A DNA stretch of 64,000 bases from the NCBI GenBank assembly GCA_028278205.1, contig JANQES010000122.1:24602-88601 (forward strand), in the 5' to 3' direction. Of the stretch, positions 43,417 through 52,269 are shown piece after piece (position 1 is the first letter of the stretch; the number at the start of each line of letters is the position of its first letter). This stretch comes from Rhodothermales bacterium. Its GTDB lineage: Bacteria; Bacteroidota; Rhodothermia; Rhodothermales; Bin80. A program made the position numbers and the translations under genes. Under the pieces are notes generated by a model. It did not search any database, had not been told where the DNA came from, and was given only the letters and a program-made list of their open reading frames with translations.

Positions 43417-43562
43417 TGCAAAAGGCAAATGGGCAAATGGGCAAATGAGGCAAATAGGCAAATGAGGCAAATGGGCAAATGAGGCAATCGCGTTTTTATT
43501 GCCCTTTGCCATTTGCCATTTGCATGATTTGCCCTTTGCCATTTGCATGATTTGCCATTTGC
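43417..43562. repeat. Junction inverted repeat, GGCAAATG word family (anmK/thiL)
   Basis: GGCAAATGGGCAAATGAGG in long runs on the left; TGCCATTTGCCATTTGC and GATTTGCCCTTTGCC on the right. One of the longest of its type. Confidence 0.88.
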
Positions 43563-43595
43563 AGACGCACCCCAGGGCACAACAAACAAATCCCC

Positions 43596-44639
43596 ATGAA
43601 CGACACCTACACGCCCATCAATGAGGTGGGCGAATTTGCGCTGATCGACCGGATGAAGGCGGTCCTCGACGCGCCGGAAGACGCCGATGTGCTCGCCGGC
43701 ATTGACGATGACGCCGCCGTGTATCGCATCGATGGAGACCGGGTTCACGTCGTCACCACGGATGCATTGATCGAGGCCGTTCATTTCGACCGGGTGTTTA
43801 TGCCGATGGAATATCTCGGCTTCAAAGCGCTCTCGGTCAACGTCAGCGACGTCCTGGCGATGAACGCGTTGCCGCGCTTTGCCACGATTGCCCTGGGCCT
43901 GCCCGATAACGTCTCGGTCGAGATGGTCGAGGCGCTCTACCGGGGTCTCAAACACGCCGCTTCGGCCTACGACGTGACGATCGTCGGCGGCGACACGACG
44001 GCGGCGCGCTTTCTGACGCTGGCCGTGACGGTCATCGGCGAGGCCGGCGAGCAGAATGTCGTCTATCGCAGCGGCGCGCAGCCGGGCGACGTGCTGTGCG
44101 TGACGGGCGACGTCGGGGCGGCCTACGCCGGGCTCAAGGTGATGCTCGACCAACGCCGCGCCATGCAAGACGAAGGCACGGCCTATCAACCCAACCTGGA
44201 GCCTTTCCACTACGTCATCCAGCGCCAGCTTGCGCCGCTGGCCCGGCTCCCGATCGTTCAGGATTGGGCCGCCCGCGCCGTCCGTCCCCACGCCCTCATC
44301 GACATCTCCGACGGCATCGCCTCGGAGGTGCATCACCTCTGCACGCAGAGCGGCTGCGGCGCGCTCATCCACGCCGCCACGCTGCCCATCGCCCCGGAAA
44401 CACACAGCGTGGCCGATCTCTTCGCCGAAGACGTGGATACCTACGCGCTCTTCGGCGGCGAGGATTACGAACTGCTCTTCACGCTGCCCGACGACGATCT
44501 CGAAAAGCTCGACCCCGAATCGTTCACCGCCATCGGTCTGATGACCGAAGCGAGTGAAGGCGTATCTGTGCAAATGCCGGAAGGCGACATCATCCCGCTG
44601 CCGTTTACGGGGTATCAGCATTTCGAAGAAGAAGAGTGA
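43596..44639 (+). CDS. thiL: Thiamine-monophosphate kinase
   Basis: 347 residues. GEFALIDRMKAVLDAPED opens it; GIDDDAAVYRID (nucleotide and metal site), TTDALIEAVHFDR, LSVNVSDVLAMNALP and VGGDTTAARFLTLAV are the AIRS-type motifs, and DISDGIASEVHHLC and GGEDYELLFTLPD complete it. It phosphorylates thiamine monophosphate to the diphosphate cofactor. No Shine-Dalgarno is visible. Confidence 0.94.
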   Translation: MNDTYTPINEVGEFALIDRMKAVLDAPEDADVLAGIDDDAAVYRIDGDRVHVVTTDALIEAVHFDRVFMPMEYLGFKALSVNVSDVLAMNALPRFATIALGLPDNVSVEMVEALYRGLKHAASAYDVTIVGGDTTAARFLTLAVTVIGEAGEQNVVYRSGAQPGDVLCVTGDVGAAYAGLKVMLDQRRAMQDEGTAYQPNLEPFHYVIQRQLAPLARLPIVQDWAARAVRPHALIDISDGIASEVHHLCTQSGCGALIHAATLPIAPETHSVADLFAEDVDTYALFGGEDYELLFTLPDDDLEKLDPESFTAIGLMTEASEGVSVQMPEGDIIPLPFTGYQHFEEEE

Positions 44640-44642
44640 GGC

Positions 44643-44791
44643 GATTTTAGATTTTGGATTTTGGATTGGGTGGCTTCCGATCCGCTTTCAATAATCGAAA
44701 AAGCCGCGCCTTTTCCAACCGGCGCGGCTTTTTCGATTGAGATGACGGTGCCGAATCAGACCAATCCAAAATCTAAAATCCAAAACCCTCC
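44643..44791. repeat. Junction inverted repeat with terminator hairpin, GATTTTGG family (convergent)
   Basis: Inner perfect 18-bp repeat AATCGAAAAAGCCGCGCC / GGCGCGGCTTTTTCGATT (44693-44738) with a 10-nt loop, flanked by TTTTAGATTTTGGATTTT and CCAAAATCTAAAATCC. The right arm supplies the last codons and stop of the metalloprotease gene. Confidence 0.9.
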
Positions 44792-47322
44792 CACCCGCAC
44801 GCTTCGTGCCGCCGGTCCCATTCGTCGAGGAGGGTCTGGCGTTGGTGGCGGCGGTGGAGGTAGCCGGGGGCATCCTGGCCGATGGGCGAACCCGGCGGCG
44901 TGGTGAGTTCGACCCGCCCCTCGCCGGGCCGGTAGTCGCGCAGGAGGTAGCGGTCTATCTGGTCGTAGACGAAGGTGCGGTGGGCGAGGGTCTCTTCGTC
45001 GCGGCGGCCTCCCAGGTTTTCTTGCAGCCACGCGTGGATCTCGCGCAGCTTCAGCGTGACCATCGCGCGCACCGCCGGGGCCGCGCGCTCATTGGCCGCC
45101 ACGGCGATCAACTCATCGACCCACACCTGCTGCACCACGCGTTGCAGTTCGGCGTCGTACGGATCGCGCGGGACGCTCTTGGCCCAGGTCTCATTGCTGA
45201 CGACTTCGAGCACCTCTTCGAGATCCGGCAGGTTGGGATCGAAATCATGTTGATAGACCGACCGGGCGGCGCGTTGCGGATGGATGACGAGGCCGAGGAC
45301 GAGGCCGGCCACCACGGCGGCAGGCGCATACGGATCGAACGTCAGGCCGGTGTGGCCGGGGAACAGCTCGCGGTGCTGCGGATAGCCGGGCGGGCGCGGC
45401 GGGATCTGCGTGCGGAGGTTTTCGGGCAGGCGCAGCGCCTCCGGCTGGATCACCTTCATCAACTCGGTGAGGGCGGCGCGTTGTGCGGCGGCGGGCACCG
45501 GCTTCGGCAGCGAGAGCGCATCGCCCCGCGTGGCGTAGCCGTATTCGACACCGCCGACGAGCTTGACCGTGGCCTCCACCTGATAGCGATGCCGGAGGTA
45601 GAGCGGCACGAGCGCCTCCTCCAACGTCGCCAGCGGGCGGCCCTGGCGGACGGTCGCTTCGCCGAAACGATTCAGGGCGGCCTGGCGGACGCGCATCTCG
45701 CGGTCGAGCGCCGTGATCATGTCGTCGCCGTTTTCCCACAGGTTGGCCAGCGGATGCGCCCCCCCCGGCGGGCGGGCGTCGGCGTCGGTGACGTAGTAGA
45801 GGCTGATGCGGTGCGCGTCGTCGAGGATGCCTTGCAACATCGCTTTCTCGTCTACGCCGGGCAGCGGCTGCGCGTAGCCGTAGGCGATAGCCACTTTATC
45901 CCAGGCGCCGATGCCCGTGGCATAGGCCGCGCCGAGGCTGACGGCGCCGTCGGCAGCCGGCACGGCCAGCGGCGCCGGGTAATCCATCACCGAAGCGCGG
46001 TCGTTGACCGACGAGGCGAAGTTGTGCGACAGGCCCAGCGTGTGGCCCACCTCGTGCGCCGAAAGCTGGCGGATGCGCGCCAGCGACATGGCCAACATCG
46101 GATCTTCGGCAGCAGCGATGCCAGCAGCGAGAGAGTCTTTGTAGGGCGCCAGCAACCCTTCGGCAATCAGATAATCCTGCCGGACGCGCAGCGAGCCGAG
46201 CGAGACGTGGCCCTTGATGATCTCGCCCGTGCGCGGATCGGTCACCGACGAGCCGTAGCTCCAGCCGCGCGTGGCCCGATGCACCCACTGGATCGTGTTG
46301 TAGCGCGCGTCCATCGGATCGGCGCCGTCGGGCAGGATTTCGACGCGGAAGGCATTCGAAAAGCCTGCCGTCTCGAAGGCCTCGGCCCACCACCGCGCGC
46401 CGTCGAGCAGGGCGCTGCGCACCGGCTCGGGCGTGCCCGGATCGAGATAATAGATGATGGGCTCGACGGGGTCGCTGACGGCGGCGCTCGAATCTTTCTT
46501 GATGAGCCGGTGCCGCCGGATGAAACGCTTGCGCATCTCCTCGCCGATGGGCACGGCGTAGTCCCGGTAGGTCAGCGCGCCGTAGCCGGAGCCGGGATGA
46601 AAAGCGCGCGGCGTGTATCCGTCATCCGGCAGCTTCACGAACGAATGCCGCATGCGCATCGTCAGGGCGAAGGGGTCGGCGGCCACATCGAACACGTAGC
46701 CGCCGGGGTCGTTGCCGGTGAAGGTGACGCGCGCTTCCATCTCGGTATTGTTGGGGAAGGCTTTGAGCATCGCCGGATAGGGCGCGCTGCGGCTCTTGTC
46801 CAGCGTATAATTACCCTGATTACTCCCCTTGAGCCGCCGGATGACGCCGTGGGCGTCGCGCACGACGAAATCGGTGGCATCGACGAGCACGCGCCCGTCG
46901 GTTTCGGCGGCGGCCTTGAAGCCCCAGACGACGCCCTCGGCAAAGGCCTCGCGGACGGAGGCGCGCTCGGCGGCATCGTCGCTGTCGGCGCGGTAGCGCA
47001 GGTTGGGCATCACCAGGAGCACCTTCGGCCCGATGCGTTCGAACCGCACCACGCGCGTCGAGCCAAGCTGGCTGCGGTCGAGCCCGATGTCGTTCGAGCC
47101 CAGGCCCGCCGGCAACGACGAAACGTAGAGAAAGTCTTCGTCGAACCGGGGAATCTCCAGCCAGATCTTCCCCCCGGCTTCATCCCAATAGATCGGAAAA
47201 AAGCCGTCTTTTTTTTCAAATTTTGCTGTTTTCTCCTCGATGGAGGAAAGCTCCTGCGCCTGCGCGGGCAACGCGCAGGCCATCAGCAGCACACAGACGA
47301 GAACACACAACCGAGAACGCAT
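44773..47322 (-). CDS. Exported zinc metalloprotease (DUF4953/DUF5117-type)
   Basis: 849 residues from MRSRLCVLVCVLLMACAL, a signal peptide (cleavage near PAQAQ). An N-terminal beta domain (GFFPIYWDEAGGKIWLEIPR) precedes the catalytic HEVGHTLGLSHN (about residue 422), the HExxHxxGxxH zinc site of metzincins, with ASVMDYPAP as the Met-turn. A long C-terminal helical domain follows. Probably an extracytoplasmic protease. The C-terminus GWEGFGF uses a TAG stop that lies in the repeat arm. Divergent from atpD. Confidence 0.92.
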   Translation of the reverse strand: MRSRLCVLVCVLLMACALPAQAQELSSIEEKTAKFEKKDGFFPIYWDEAGGKIWLEIPRFDEDFLYVSSLPAGLGSNDIGLDRSQLGSTRVVRFERIGPKVLLVMPNLRYRADSDDAAERASVREAFAEGVVWGFKAAAETDGRVLVDATDFVVRDAHGVIRRLKGSNQGNYTLDKSRSAPYPAMLKAFPNNTEMEARVTFTGNDPGGYVFDVAADPFALTMRMRHSFVKLPDDGYTPRAFHPGSGYGALTYRDYAVPIGEEMRKRFIRRHRLIKKDSSAAVSDPVEPIIYYLDPGTPEPVRSALLDGARWWAEAFETAGFSNAFRVEILPDGADPMDARYNTIQWVHRATRGWSYGSSVTDPRTGEIIKGHVSLGSLRVRQDYLIAEGLLAPYKDSLAAGIAAAEDPMLAMSLARIRQLSAHEVGHTLGLSHNFASSVNDRASVMDYPAPLAVPAADGAVSLGAAYATGIGAWDKVAIAYGYAQPLPGVDEKAMLQGILDDAHRISLYYVTDADARPPGGAHPLANLWENGDDMITALDREMRVRQAALNRFGEATVRQGRPLATLEEALVPLYLRHRYQVEATVKLVGGVEYGYATRGDALSLPKPVPAAAQRAALTELMKVIQPEALRLPENLRTQIPPRPPGYPQHRELFPGHTGLTFDPYAPAAVVAGLVLGLVIHPQRAARSVYQHDFDPNLPDLEEVLEVVSNETWAKSVPRDPYDAELQRVVQQVWVDELIAVAANERAAPAVRAMVTLKLREIHAWLQENLGGRRDEETLAHRTFVYDQIDRYLLRDYRPGEGRVELTTPPGSPIGQDAPGYLHRRHQRQTLLDEWDRRHEACGWEGFGF

Positions 47323-47411
47323 GGCTTCGTGGGCGGATGGATGGATTGGGCTCGCAGATCGGAATGCCCCAGAATAGGAGGATGGCGGGTGGTTATCAAG
47401 TTTTTTGAGCA

Positions 47412-47627
47412 GGGGAGTCGGAGAGCCGGGGAGTCGGCCCAGCACCGCCCGGCGACAAATCACCGGGCTCAGCGCTGAAGGCCCGCTGGGCCTGAAGAAG
47501 GGTTCCGACGTGTCGGGAGCCATGAGCCCGGCTCTTTAGGGCCGGGCGGTGCTGGGCCGAGCTATCCAAGAAAACAGCTTGACTTCTCCCCGACTCTTCG
47601 ACCCCCCGGCTCTCCGACTCCTCCCAC
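47412..47627. repeat. Nested element: GAGTCGG outer arms around a multi-hairpin palindrome
   Basis: Outer words GAGTCGGAGAGCCGG and CCCGGCTCTCCGACTCC. Inside, 47436-47453 and 47541-47558 are a perfect 18-bp inverted repeat GGCCCAGCACCGCCCGGC / complement, enclosing smaller hairpins such as CCGACGTGTCGG. It fills most of the 454-bp gap 47323-47776, which otherwise holds only the promoter region of atpD. Confidence 0.85.
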
Positions 47628-47776
47628 CTTGAATTCCTGAATTCTTTGCGATCCCCAGTGCCCCTCAGACGTTTCAGAGCAAGCTTCTGCCGGGCACGGC
47701 TTGTATCTTTCTTGCCCTGCCTCAGACAGGCCCGAAATCGAGACCTTATTTCCGCGTACATAAGACCCTCTATAGA

Positions 47777-49273
47777 ATGGAAGCCAAGAGCACGAACGGC
47801 CAGGTGGTGCAAATCGTCGGTCCGGTGGTAGACGTAGCCTTTACCGCCAACACGGTGCCGGACATCCTCGACGCCCTGGAGATCCATCGCGGCGAGGAAG
47901 ACGTCCTCGTCCTCGAAGTGCAGCAACACCTGGGCGAGAACCGCGTCCGCGCCATCGCCATGGACTCGACCGACGGCCTGACGCGCGGCACCGAGGTCGT
48001 CAACACCGGCCAGCCCATCGCCATGCCCGTGGGGCCGGAGATTCGCGGACGGCTCTTTAACGTCGTCGGGCGTGCCATCGACGGGCTGCCGCAGCCCCGG
48101 GCCGAAGCCCGCCTGCCCATCCACCGCGAACCGCCCAAATTCGAAGAGCTTTCGACGAGCGTCGAGATGCTCGAGACCGGCATCAAGGTCGTCGACCTGA
48201 TCCAGCCGTATGCGCGCGGCGGCAAGGTGGGGCTCTTCGGCGGCGCCGGCGTGGGCAAGACGGTGTTGATCATGGAGTTGATCAACAACATCGCCAAGGC
48301 GCACGAGGGGCTGTCGGTCTTTGCCGGTGTGGGCGAGCGCACGCGCGAGGGCAACGACCTGCTCCGCGAGATGATCGAAAGCGGCGTGATGCAGTACGGC
48401 GACGCGTTCAAAGAGGCCATGGAAGAGGGCAATTGGGACCTCGACAAGGTCGATATGGAGCTGATCAAAGAGAGCAACATCAGCCTCGTCTTCGGCCAGA
48501 TGAACGAGCCGCCCGGCGCCCGCGCCCGCGTGGGCCTTTCGGGCCTGACCATCGCCGAATACTTCCGCGACCTCGGCGGGCGCGACGTGCTGCTGTTCGT
48601 CGATAACATCTTCCGGTTCACGCAGGCCGGCTCGGAGGTCTCGGCGCTGTTGGGCCGGATGCCCAGCGCCGTGGGCTACCAGCCGACGCTCGCCACCGAG
48701 ATGGGCGAACTGCAAGAACGCATCACCTCGACCAAGAGCGGCTCGATCACTTCGGTGCAGGCCATCTACGTGCCCGCCGACGACCTGACCGACCCGGCCC
48801 CGGCTACGGCCTTCGCCCACCTCGACGCCACGACGGTGCTCTCCCGACGGATCGCCTCGCTGGGCCTCTACCCGGCCATCGACCCGCTCGACTCGAACTC
48901 GACGATCCTGACGCCCCGCGTCGTCGGTGAGGAGCATTACAGCACGGCGCAGGAGGTCAAGCAGTTGCTCCAGCGCTACAAAGAACTGCAAGACATCATC
49001 GCCATCCTCGGCATGGACGAACTCTCGGACGAGGACAAGCTCGTCGTGCAGCGCGCCCGCCGGGCCGAGCGCTACATGAGCCAGCCGTTCTTCGTGGCCG
49101 AGCAGTTCACCGGCGCACCGGGCCGCTACGTCAAGATCGAAGACTCCATCCGCGGCTTCCGCATGATCCTCAACGGCGACCTCGACCACCTGCCCGAAGG
49201 CGCCTTCACCTACAAAGGCGTCATCGAAGAGGTCATCGAAGCCGGCGAAAAAATGCTGGCCGAAGCAGGTTAA
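47777..49273 (+). CDS. atpD: ATP synthase F1 subunit beta
   Basis: 498 residues. Walker A GGAGVGKTVL (about 155-164), the catalytic glutamate region GVGERTREGNDLL, Walker B DVLLFVDNIFRFTQAG and ALLGRMPSAVGYQP are all present. Catalytic subunit of the F1 head at the inner membrane. It is followed only by atpC, so the other ATP synthase genes are elsewhere, as in FCB-group bacteria. Confidence 0.98.
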   Translation: MEAKSTNGQVVQIVGPVVDVAFTANTVPDILDALEIHRGEEDVLVLEVQQHLGENRVRAIAMDSTDGLTRGTEVVNTGQPIAMPVGPEIRGRLFNVVGRAIDGLPQPRAEARLPIHREPPKFEELSTSVEMLETGIKVVDLIQPYARGGKVGLFGGAGVGKTVLIMELINNIAKAHEGLSVFAGVGERTREGNDLLREMIESGVMQYGDAFKEAMEEGNWDLDKVDMELIKESNISLVFGQMNEPPGARARVGLSGLTIAEYFRDLGGRDVLLFVDNIFRFTQAGSEVSALLGRMPSAVGYQPTLATEMGELQERITSTKSGSITSVQAIYVPADDLTDPAPATAFAHLDATTVLSRRIASLGLYPAIDPLDSNSTILTPRVVGEEHYSTAQEVKQLLQRYKELQDIIAILGMDELSDEDKLVVQRARRAERYMSQPFFVAEQFTGAPGRYVKIEDSIRGFRMILNGDLDHLPEGAFTYKGVIEEVIEAGEKMLAEAG

Positions 49274-49335
49274 TCGATTTTGGATTTTGGATTTTAGATC
49301 AATCCAAAATCCAAAATCTAAAATCCAAAATCGGA
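49274..49335. repeat. Junction inverted repeat, GATTTTGG word family (atpD/atpC)
   Basis: TTTTGGATTTTGGATTTTAG paired with CCAAAATCTAAAATCC, no spacer hairpin; the right arm ends two bases before the atpC ATG. It lies within an operon and should form a hairpin in the mRNA. Confidence 0.9.
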
Positions 49336-49336
49336 A

Positions 49337-49765
49337 ATGCCCAATACGCTATACGTAGAGATCGTAGCGCCCGACAAGCGGGTGTTTCAGGGCGAGGCGC
49401 AGGCCATCCGCGCGCCCGGCGCCCAGGGTTCGTTCGAGGTGCTCTACAACCACGCCCCGATGATCGCCGCCATCGGCGTCGGGCCGTTGTATGTGACGGT
49501 GCCCTCGGGCGAGAAGATCACCTACGCCACCAGCGGCGGCTTCCTCGAAGTCATCGGCAACGTGGTCACGGTGCTGGCCGAGACCGTCGAACCGGCTTCG
49601 GAGATCGACCTCGACCGCGCGAAGGCCGCCGAAGAACGCGCCCGCCAACGCCTGGCCGCCAGCACCTCCGCCGAAGAACGCCAACGCGCCGAGCAAGCCC
49701 TCGAACGCGCCCGCAACCGCGCCCGCGTAGCCTTGGGCCGCGTCGGTACGGAGCAGCGCGTATAG
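49337..49765 (+). CDS. atpC: ATP synthase F1 subunit epsilon
   Basis: 142 residues. LYVEIVAPDKRVFQGEAQA, PGAQGSFEVLYNHAPMIAAI and TYATSGGFLEVIGNVVTVL form the epsilon beta-sandwich; the C-terminal helical hairpin follows (KAAEERARQRLAAST). It controls rotation and inhibition of the F1 head. The start is directly after the repeat arm. Confidence 0.97.
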   Translation: MPNTLYVEIVAPDKRVFQGEAQAIRAPGAQGSFEVLYNHAPMIAAIGVGPLYVTVPSGEKITYATSGGFLEVIGNVVTVLAETVEPASEIDLDRAKAAEERARQRLAASTSAEERQRAEQALERARNRARVALGRVGTEQRV

Positions 49766-49767
49766 AA

Positions 49768-49797
49768 TTAGAAAAAGTCCTGGCGGACTTTTTCTAA
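49768..49797 (+). terminator. Hairpin after atpC
   Basis: TTAGAAAAAGTCC TGGC GGACTTTTTCTAA: a 13-bp stem with a T-rich 3' side. Confidence 0.75.
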
Positions 49798-49824
49798 ATG
49801 GATATTGATTTGATTCGCGGTGAC

Positions 49825-49865
49825 ATGTGCCCGGTACTTTCGAAGTGCCGGGCACATTTTTGTTT
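49825..49865 (+). terminator. Intrinsic terminator downstream of atpD-atpC
   Basis: ATGTGCCCGGTACTTTCGAAGTGCCGGGCACAT forms a near-perfect long stem, followed by TTTTTGTTT. It is the main terminator of the operon. Confidence 0.85.
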
Positions 49866-49986
49866 ATTCGAGATGCTCTAAATCGGCCAGATCCTGTAGT
49901 CGTCCTGTCGCTCGTTTATTCTTCTTGAGGTTCTCTAGATCGTTTAACGACTGAAAGAACTCTCTGAAATCCTGGGTCAGTACCAT
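49864..49986 (-). pseudogene. Internally deleted nucleotidyltransferase-type partner gene
   Basis: A 40-codon open frame: MVLTQDFREFFQSLND joined directly to LENLKKNKRATGRLQDLADLE. The first part is the N-terminus and the second the C-terminus that I associate with a DUF6036-type nucleotidyltransferase of normally about 150-180 residues; the catalytic middle is missing, so an in-frame deletion is inferred. It overlaps the end of 49916-50155, as intact partners often do. Confidence 0.6.
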
Positions 49987-50155
49987 ATTTCCAGGCGATG
50001 TATTCTTGCCGAATCTGCTCCAGGGCCGCCAGGCGTTGCTCGTAGGACTGCGTCTGCCAGAAGGCAAAGTCGCTCTGCGCCTCGTCGACCTTCACCCGCC
50101 GGATGGCGGTTCGGTCGATGCCGGAGGGGCTGTGCTTGTCCGTTTCCTGGTTCAT
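49916..50155 (-). CDS. Small protein of a toxin-antitoxin-like gene pair
   Basis: 79 residues from MNQETDKHSPSGIDRTAIRR. The part SYEQRLAALEQIRQEYIAWK followed by GFQRVLSVVKR is typical of small proteins encoded just before a DUF6036-type nucleotidyltransferase. Its C-terminal residues are read from the first codons of the decayed partner. The product may be inactive without that partner. Confidence 0.6.
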   Translation of the reverse strand: MNQETDKHSPSGIDRTAIRRVKVDEAQSDFAFWQTQSYEQRLAALEQIRQEYIAWKYGTDPGFQRVLSVVKRSREPQEE

Positions 50156-50387
50156 CGCGACGCGTTCTCTGTGCAAGAAGGCTGGTTCCTTTCGCTTCAA
50201 CGAGCCGCGCCGTGGACAGATCCGGGCACGCGGCCTCGCTGTCGCGCCTTGACGCAGTACTGTTCGATTTTGCGACAGCGCCGGGTATTTTACCGGCAAA
50301 GATGCTACCTTGGGGCCGATTTATCACGCCCTGGCATGATATTCGACAACGACGCAAACGACCGGCATCGATCAGTCTGCAGACACT

Positions 50388-51266
50388 ATGAGGAACGCGC
50401 TACGAAGTTCTTTGACATCCGTGGCGGCATTCGTCCTGGCGACGGTGTGGACGCCCCGGCTGATGGCGCAAGAAGCCGCGCTGCCCGACTCGGCCAAGGC
50501 CTGGATGACCGAGGCCACGGGGCAGCTTTCCTTCGCACAGACCGGCTTTCGGAACTGGCAGGAAGGCGGCGTCAGCTCGCTGGCCTTGAGCACCGGCCTC
50601 AACGGCAAAGCCTCGCGGACAGCCGACAGGTGGACGCAGAACCACGACATCCGTCTGGCCTTCGGCCTGATTAAGCAAGACTCGCTGGAGGTTCGCAAGG
50701 CCGAAGATCTCATTCAGGTTCTCTCGGCCTTCGAGTATAGAGGGGAAGGGTTTTTCAGTCGGTTCCACCCGACGTTTGCCGCCGGTTTGCGCACGCAGTT
50801 TGCCGAAGGTTTCGATTATAGCCAGAACCCGGAGGAGCGCGTCTCGGCCTTCTTCGCTCCGGCCACGCTGACGCAGTCGGTAGGCCTGACGTACAAGCCT
50901 ACCGAGTGGCTCACGCAGCGGGTGGGCCTGGGCGCAAAGGAGACGGTGGTAACCATCGAGAGCCTGCGCGAGCGCTACGGCGTCGACTCCACCGAAACGA
51001 TACGCTTCGAAGCCGGGCTGGAGGCGTTCACCGAGGTCAACAAGGAAATCTTCGAGAACGTGCTCTACACCTCGAAGTTGAGCCTGTTTGCCTCGTTCAA
51101 CCAGCCGGATAAGCCCGACGCGCTCTGGGAGAACCTCGTCACGATGAAGGTCAACAAGTGGCTCAACGTCAACTTCGAGTACGTCGCCGTCTACGACGTG
51201 GATATCGTCGATAAGGTGCAGATGAAAGAGGTGTTTTCGCTGGGCATCTCGTTTATCCTGCTATAG
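50388..51266 (+). CDS. DUF3078 family outer-membrane beta-barrel protein
   Basis: 292 residues with a signal peptide (SVAAFVLATVWTPRLMAQ). The mature part has FAQTGFRNWQEGGVSSLALS, the family signature (F.NW..GG.....), then alternating beta strands ending in a C-terminal strand VFSLGISFILL with an aromatic pattern. Members occur in Bacteroidota outer membranes; function unknown. Upstream gap 50156-50387 holds nothing I can identify. Confidence 0.85.
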   Translation: MRNALRSSLTSVAAFVLATVWTPRLMAQEAALPDSAKAWMTEATGQLSFAQTGFRNWQEGGVSSLALSTGLNGKASRTADRWTQNHDIRLAFGLIKQDSLEVRKAEDLIQVLSAFEYRGEGFFSRFHPTFAAGLRTQFAEGFDYSQNPEERVSAFFAPATLTQSVGLTYKPTEWLTQRVGLGAKETVVTIESLRERYGVDSTETIRFEAGLEAFTEVNKEIFENVLYTSKLSLFASFNQPDKPDALWENLVTMKVNKWLNVNFEYVAVYDVDIVDKVQMKEVFSLGISFILL

Positions 51267-51357
51267 ATAAATGGGCAAATGAAGCAAATGGGCAAATGAA
51301 GCAAGTGACCGCTGCGATTTGCCCCTTGCAATTTGCCGATTTGCAATTTGCCCCTTG
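51267..51357. repeat. Junction inverted repeat, GGCAAATG word family (DUF3078/aquaporin)
   Basis: AAATGGGCAAATGAAGC repeated on the left, CGATTTGCCCCTTGC and AATTTGCCGATTTGC on the right. Confidence 0.8.
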
Positions 51358-51421
51358 TCCTTTCTCCTCACTCTTGCTGCGGCGGGCTGTCGCGCGCCGA
51401 AGCGCATCGGAGGCAGATCTT

Positions 51422-52054
51422 ATGAAGAACTACCTGACGGAGTTCATCGGCACGTTCTTTCTGGTGCTTACCATCGGCCTGACGGTCATCGCAGACACCC
51501 CGTTTGCGCCACTGGCCATCGGCTCTGCGCTCATGGTGATGGTCTACATGGGCGGGCACATCTCGGGGGCGCACTACAACCCGGCGGTTTCGCTGGCGGT
51601 GTTCATGCGGGGCGTGTCCGACTTCAACACCAAAGAGATGATCCTCTACTGGGTGTCGCAGATCGTGGGCGCGCTCCTGGCGGCAGTAATCGTCTATGTG
51701 TGCCTCAGCGATACGTTTGCCCCGGCGCCTGCGGCCAGCGCCAACGTGGTGAGCGTGCTGATCATTGAATTTTTGTTCACCTTTGCCCTGGCCCTGGTGG
51801 TGCTCAACAGCGCCACCGCCGAAGGCACCCAGGGCAACTCGTTCTACGGTCTCGCCATCGGTTTTACGGTGACGGTGGGGGCGTTTGCCGGGGGTCCCAT
51901 CTCCGGCGGCGCGTTCAATCCGGCAGTAGGCATAGGTCCGATTCTGATGGACGCCTTGGCTGGAGGCGGTCCCCTCAGTAACCTCTGGATCTACCTCGTC
52001 GGGCCGTTAGCCGGTGGCGCGGCCGCCGCTTTGGTCTTCAAAATCCAAAACTAA
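51422..52054 (+). CDS. MIP family aquaporin
   Basis: 210 residues from MKNYLTEFIGTFFLVLTIGL, chosen as the start of the first helix; frames further upstream fall in the repeat. Six membrane helices with two half-helices bearing NPA: GAHYNPAVSLAVF and GGAFNPAVGIGP. The selectivity residues suggest a water or small-solute channel in the inner membrane, but water versus glycerol cannot be decided by eye. It is followed by two hairpins. Confidence 0.92.
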   Translation: MKNYLTEFIGTFFLVLTIGLTVIADTPFAPLAIGSALMVMVYMGGHISGAHYNPAVSLAVFMRGVSDFNTKEMILYWVSQIVGALLAAVIVYVCLSDTFAPAPAASANVVSVLIIEFLFTFALALVVLNSATAEGTQGNSFYGLAIGFTVTVGAFAGGPISGGAFNPAVGIGPILMDALAGGGPLSNLWIYLVGPLAGGAAAALVFKIQN

Positions 52055-52079
52055 TGCAAAATCCTGCCGGATTTTGCAT
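52054..52079. terminator. Hairpin at the aquaporin stop codon
   Basis: ATGCAAAATCCTGCCGGATTTTGCAT: a perfect 11-bp stem starting in the TAA stop. No T-run follows. Confidence 0.6.
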
Positions 52080-52105
52080 AGGATGATATTAATGCGCGGT
52101 GGGAC

Positions 52106-52150
52106 GAAGAAGCCCGGCTGGGAAAAATACCTGGCCGGGCTTCTTCTGTT
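52106..52150 (+). terminator. Intrinsic terminator after the aquaporin gene
   Basis: GAAGAAGCCCGGC and GCCGGGCTTCTTC, a perfect 13-bp stem with a 15-nt loop, followed by TGTTTG. Confidence 0.75.
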
Positions 52151-52269
52151 TGATCGGGTCCAAAAAAACTGCCCTGCCCCTCTTTTGGGTAATCATCCCG
52201 CCGCCGGCATAGATACATTGAAACAACAACACCAGAAATATCTGAAACCGTTAGAAACCAACAATCCCC

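Noticed and set aside
43417..43562. CRISPR-like appearance of tandem GGCAAATG words
   Set aside because: The units are 7-12 bp, contiguous with no spacers, and the complement appears on the other side. No cas genes are near.
44806..47478. 890-codon open frame on the plus strand opposite the metalloprotease gene
   Set aside because: High GC with biased third positions leaves the antisense strand open; the peptide has no domain and the true gene on the minus strand has a signal peptide and zinc motif.
47396..49189. 597-codon open frame antisense to atpD
   Set aside because: It overlaps an undoubted atpD gene throughout; no family is recognised in it.
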